From assembly GCA_023428085.1 (NCBI GenBank), contig JAEYZK010000256.1, positions 1-6,921 on the forward strand: 6,921 bases of DNA, written 5' to 3'. Below, piece by piece: positions 5,282 to 6,921 of the stretch. A program made the position numbers and the translations under genes. Below the pieces are notes generated by a model. That model ran no database searches, was not told the DNA's origin, and saw only the letters and a list, made by a program, of their open reading frames with translations. The stretch comes from Pseudomonadota bacterium (GTDB lineage Bacteria; Myxococcota; Myxococcia; Myxococcales; Anaeromyxobacteraceae). Every line of letters starts with the position of its first letter. Position 1 is the first letter of the stretch.

Positions 5282-6619
5282 ATGCCAACGACCCCGAGAT
5301 CGTACGCGAGGAGATCGATGAACGGAAGGGCGATGAGAAGGGTGGCCGGGCTGCTCCAGGCGAGGCTGCCGGAGCTGGACCTGGAGGGGGTGCCCGACCC
5401 GCGGGCGCGGGAGGGCCGCTGGGCGCTGGCGCAGATCCTCCGAGCCACGCTGGTGGGGCTGATGGCGGGATGCCGCAGCCTGTGGGAGACGGAGAAGCTG
5501 ACCGAGTCGCTCCCGCGCGCCTCGCGGCGGCTCCTGGGCTTGCCGCGGCGGCTCGCGGACACGACCGCACGGGATGCGCTCTGCCGGGTGAAGCTCGACG
5601 CGCTCCGCGCGGTGCTGCACCGTACAGTCCGCGCAGCTTGGAGGCGGAAGTCGCTCATTCACTCTCAGCAACCTCTGCCCATTCAAGTGGTCGCGCTCGA
5701 CGGCAAGGTCACGGCCGTCCCGATGCTGAATCAGGTCTTCGTGCAGACCCAGCATCCCGAGAACGGCCTGCCCTACGGGCTCGTCCGCACGATGACCGCC
5801 GCGCTCGTGTCCGCGCCGGGCCGGCCGTGCATCGACGCGATTCCGATCCCCGCGGAGACGAACGAGGTCGGTCACTTCCGATACGCCTTCACGAGCCTGG
5901 TCGAGACCTACGGTGACCTCTTCCAGCTCGTCTCCTACGACGCGGGCGGCTTCTCCCGCGCCAACGCCGACGCGGTGATCGCGGCGAAGAAGCACTACCT
6001 CTTCGCGCTCAAGGACGAGCACAGGACCATGTTCAGGCTGGCCGCCGAACTGCTCGCGACCGAGTCCGTGGTGGCCCGCACCGAGGACGTGCTCGGCGGC
6101 GGCGTCACAGTGATCCGCGCGCTCCGGCTGCTCCGGGCGGATCCGAGTTGGGCCTACGGCGAAGGCAAGACGCCGAGCGAGTCGCTCTGGACGCACGCTC
6201 GTGTCTTCCTGGCCGTCGAGTCGATGAAGGTCCACGACGGCATCGTCTTCGAGCGCGACGAGCGCATGTATGTCTCGAGCCTCGATCCGCGGCGGCTCAC
6301 CCCCGCGCAGTGGCTCCTCCTCGTGCGGAGCCACTGGGGCGTCGAGAACCAGAACCATCACACCCTCGACACCGCGTTCGCCGAGGACGACCGGCCGTGG
6401 ATCGAGGCCGACGCCAACGGCATGCTGGCCGTGCTGGTCCTCCGCCGGATCGCGTACACGCTCCTCGCGCTCTACCGGGCCGTGACGCTCCGCTCGGATG
6501 ACAACCGCGCGATGCGCTGGAAGGACCTGCTCCAGCGGGTCCGCGACACCCTCGTCGCGCTCACCCCCGAGCACCTCACCGACCTACGTCCGCGCGAGCT
6601 CGCCGCCGCCACACGCTGA
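5282..6619 (+). CDS. ISAs1-family-like DDE transposase
   Basis: A 445-residue transposase that cuts and joins the ends of its IS. An N-terminal helical domain like the DDE_Tnp_1-associated region (about 20-110, RLPELDLEGVPDPRAREGR and RATLVGLMAG) is followed by the catalytic RNase-H-like core. Catalytic residues appear intact: D140 in VVALDGK, D220 in LVSYDAGG, and E355 in HWGVENQNHHTLD (351-363), the ISAs1-type C-terminal signature. Residues 240-246 (LFALKDE) also fit the family. Length is at or slightly above the family norm, and no frameshift or stop is seen. The ATG at 5282 is taken because AGGAG precedes it by 8 nt. ATGs at 5318 (GAGGAG 4 nt upstream) and 5333 are alternatives, and both keep the whole conserved region. 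Family assignment rests on motifs and could shift to a neighbouring IS4-superfamily group. Confidence 0.85.
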   Translation: MPTTPRSYARRSMNGRAMRRVAGLLQARLPELDLEGVPDPRAREGRWALAQILRATLVGLMAGCRSLWETEKLTESLPRASRRLLGLPRRLADTTARDALCRVKLDALRAVLHRTVRAAWRRKSLIHSQQPLPIQVVALDGKVTAVPMLNQVFVQTQHPENGLPYGLVRTMTAALVSAPGRPCIDAIPIPAETNEVGHFRYAFTSLVETYGDLFQLVSYDAGGFSRANADAVIAAKKHYLFALKDEHRTMFRLAAELLATESVVARTEDVLGGGVTVIRALRLLRADPSWAYGEGKTPSESLWTHARVFLAVESMKVHDGIVFERDERMYVSSLDPRRLTPAQWLLLVRSHWGVENQNHHTLDTAFAEDDRPWIEADANGMLAVLVLRRIAYTLLALYRAVTLRSDDNRAMRWKDLLQRVRDTLVALTPEHLTDLRPRELAAATR

Positions 6620-6621
6620 AA

Positions 6622-6638
6622 CGCCGGGCTCCTACCCG
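6622..6638. repeat. Right terminal inverted repeat (17 bp)
   Basis: CGCCGGGCTCCTACCCG is the exact reverse complement of 5264-5280. It begins 2 bases after the transposase stop. With the adjacent CGGCG (6639-6643) it can also form a small bulged hairpin, which might end the transposase transcript. Confidence 0.8.
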
Positions 6639-6770
6639 CGGCGGGCGACATCGCAGGGACCTGGGACGAGCGGCAGGCGCGTGCGGCGCCGGCCGGTCGC
6701 TGCTGCCGCTTGGACCGACGTCCGGCCTGCCCACCTGCTCGGTCCCCCGAGTGGGAGGGCGTAACCTCGG

Positions 6771-6787
6771 GATCGGCTTGGCCGATC
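6771..6787. repeat. Small inverted repeat (7-bp stem, 3-nt loop)
   Basis: GATCGGC (6771-6777) and GCCGATC (6781-6787) flank TTG. The stem core matches the GATCGGCC core of the hairpin on the other side of the IS. No T-run follows. Confidence 0.5.
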
Positions 6788-6870
6788 AGGTCTGACTGAG
6801 TGGGCAACTATTCCGCCGGGCGTCAGCCCCCTCCGCTACAAGGGCCCCTCCCACCTCCGGAGCCGCCCGC

Positions 6871-6921
6871 ATGTGCCCCGCCCCCGCCCCCGCCGCGCCC
6901 AGCCTCCTCGCGCGCCTCGAC
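6871..6921 (+). CDS. Start of an unidentified gene, N-terminal fragment
   Basis: The ATG at 6871 opens 17 codons that run to the window edge (MCPAPAPAAPSLLARLD). GGAG at 6859-6862, 8 nt upstream, is a reasonable ribosome-binding site. TACAAG at 6837-6842 could serve as a -10 element, but no good -35 is seen. The proline/alanine-rich start followed by an amphipathic SLLARLD segment is common in high-GC genomes and does not identify a family. Confidence 0.45.
   Translation, partial: MCPAPAPAAPSLLARLD

Larger units (their letters stand above)
5264..6638 (+). mobile_element. ISAs1-like insertion sequence, about 1375 bp
   Basis: A single DDE transposase gene is bounded by perfect 17-bp inverted repeats at 5264-5280 and 6622-6638. 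The length fits ISAs1-family elements (about 1.2-1.5 kb). The 8 bp outside each end (CTTGTCGT at 5256-5263 and CGGCGGGC at 6639-6646) do not match. Either no target duplication survives or the true ends lie elsewhere. Confidence 0.65.

Noticed and set aside
5201..6574. A 457-codon minus-strand frame across the transposase
   Set aside because: Antisense shadow; the plus frame has an intact DDE transposase, and this frame crosses the terminal repeat and hairpin without any recognisable start.

Overview
The window is very GC-rich (about 70 percent or more by eye). Codon choice, gene content and an HNH-nuclease type I associate with the genus all suggest a myxobacterium, most likely Anaeromyxobacter or a close relative. 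That placement is inference; no rRNA or other taxonomic marker is present.

Layout, left to right. A flavoprotein gene runs off the left edge on the minus strand, and only its N-terminal dinucleotide-binding motif is visible. Diverging from it is a complete RlmI-type 23S rRNA m5C methyltransferase gene. Its stop codon is followed by a compact block of four 14-bp units arranged as a near-palindrome. Right after that block starts a 713-residue fusion protein. It has an N-terminal cyclic-nucleotide-binding (CRP/PKA-like) domain, a TGS plus threonyl-tRNA-synthetase-like middle, and a uridine/nucleoside kinase domain at the C-terminus. It is the most interesting gene here: its domain order suggests a nucleoside kinase under second-messenger control. 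It converges with a minus-strand gene for a small dihydrofolate-reductase-family (RibD C-terminal-like) protein.

From about 4.3 kb onward the region looks accessory. A short minus-strand HNH-nuclease frame appears to be the C-terminal remnant of a longer gene, with an in-frame TAG immediately before its first ATG. About 500 bp of non-coding DNA follow, holding short repeats at a constant 74-bp offset and a perfect 14-bp-stem hairpin. Next is an ISAs1-like insertion sequence with a full-length DDE transposase and 17-bp perfect terminal inverted repeats that almost touch the ORF at both ends. After a short non-coding stretch a probable new plus-strand gene begins 51 bp before the right edge.

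How the genes relate. The methyltransferase and the kinase fusion are co-oriented with 79 bp between them, so co-transcription is possible, but the repeat block could form a strong RNA hairpin between them. The other genes show no obvious shared pathway. The HNH remnant, decayed repeats and IS together suggest a local site of insertion and decay next to an ordinary housekeeping region.
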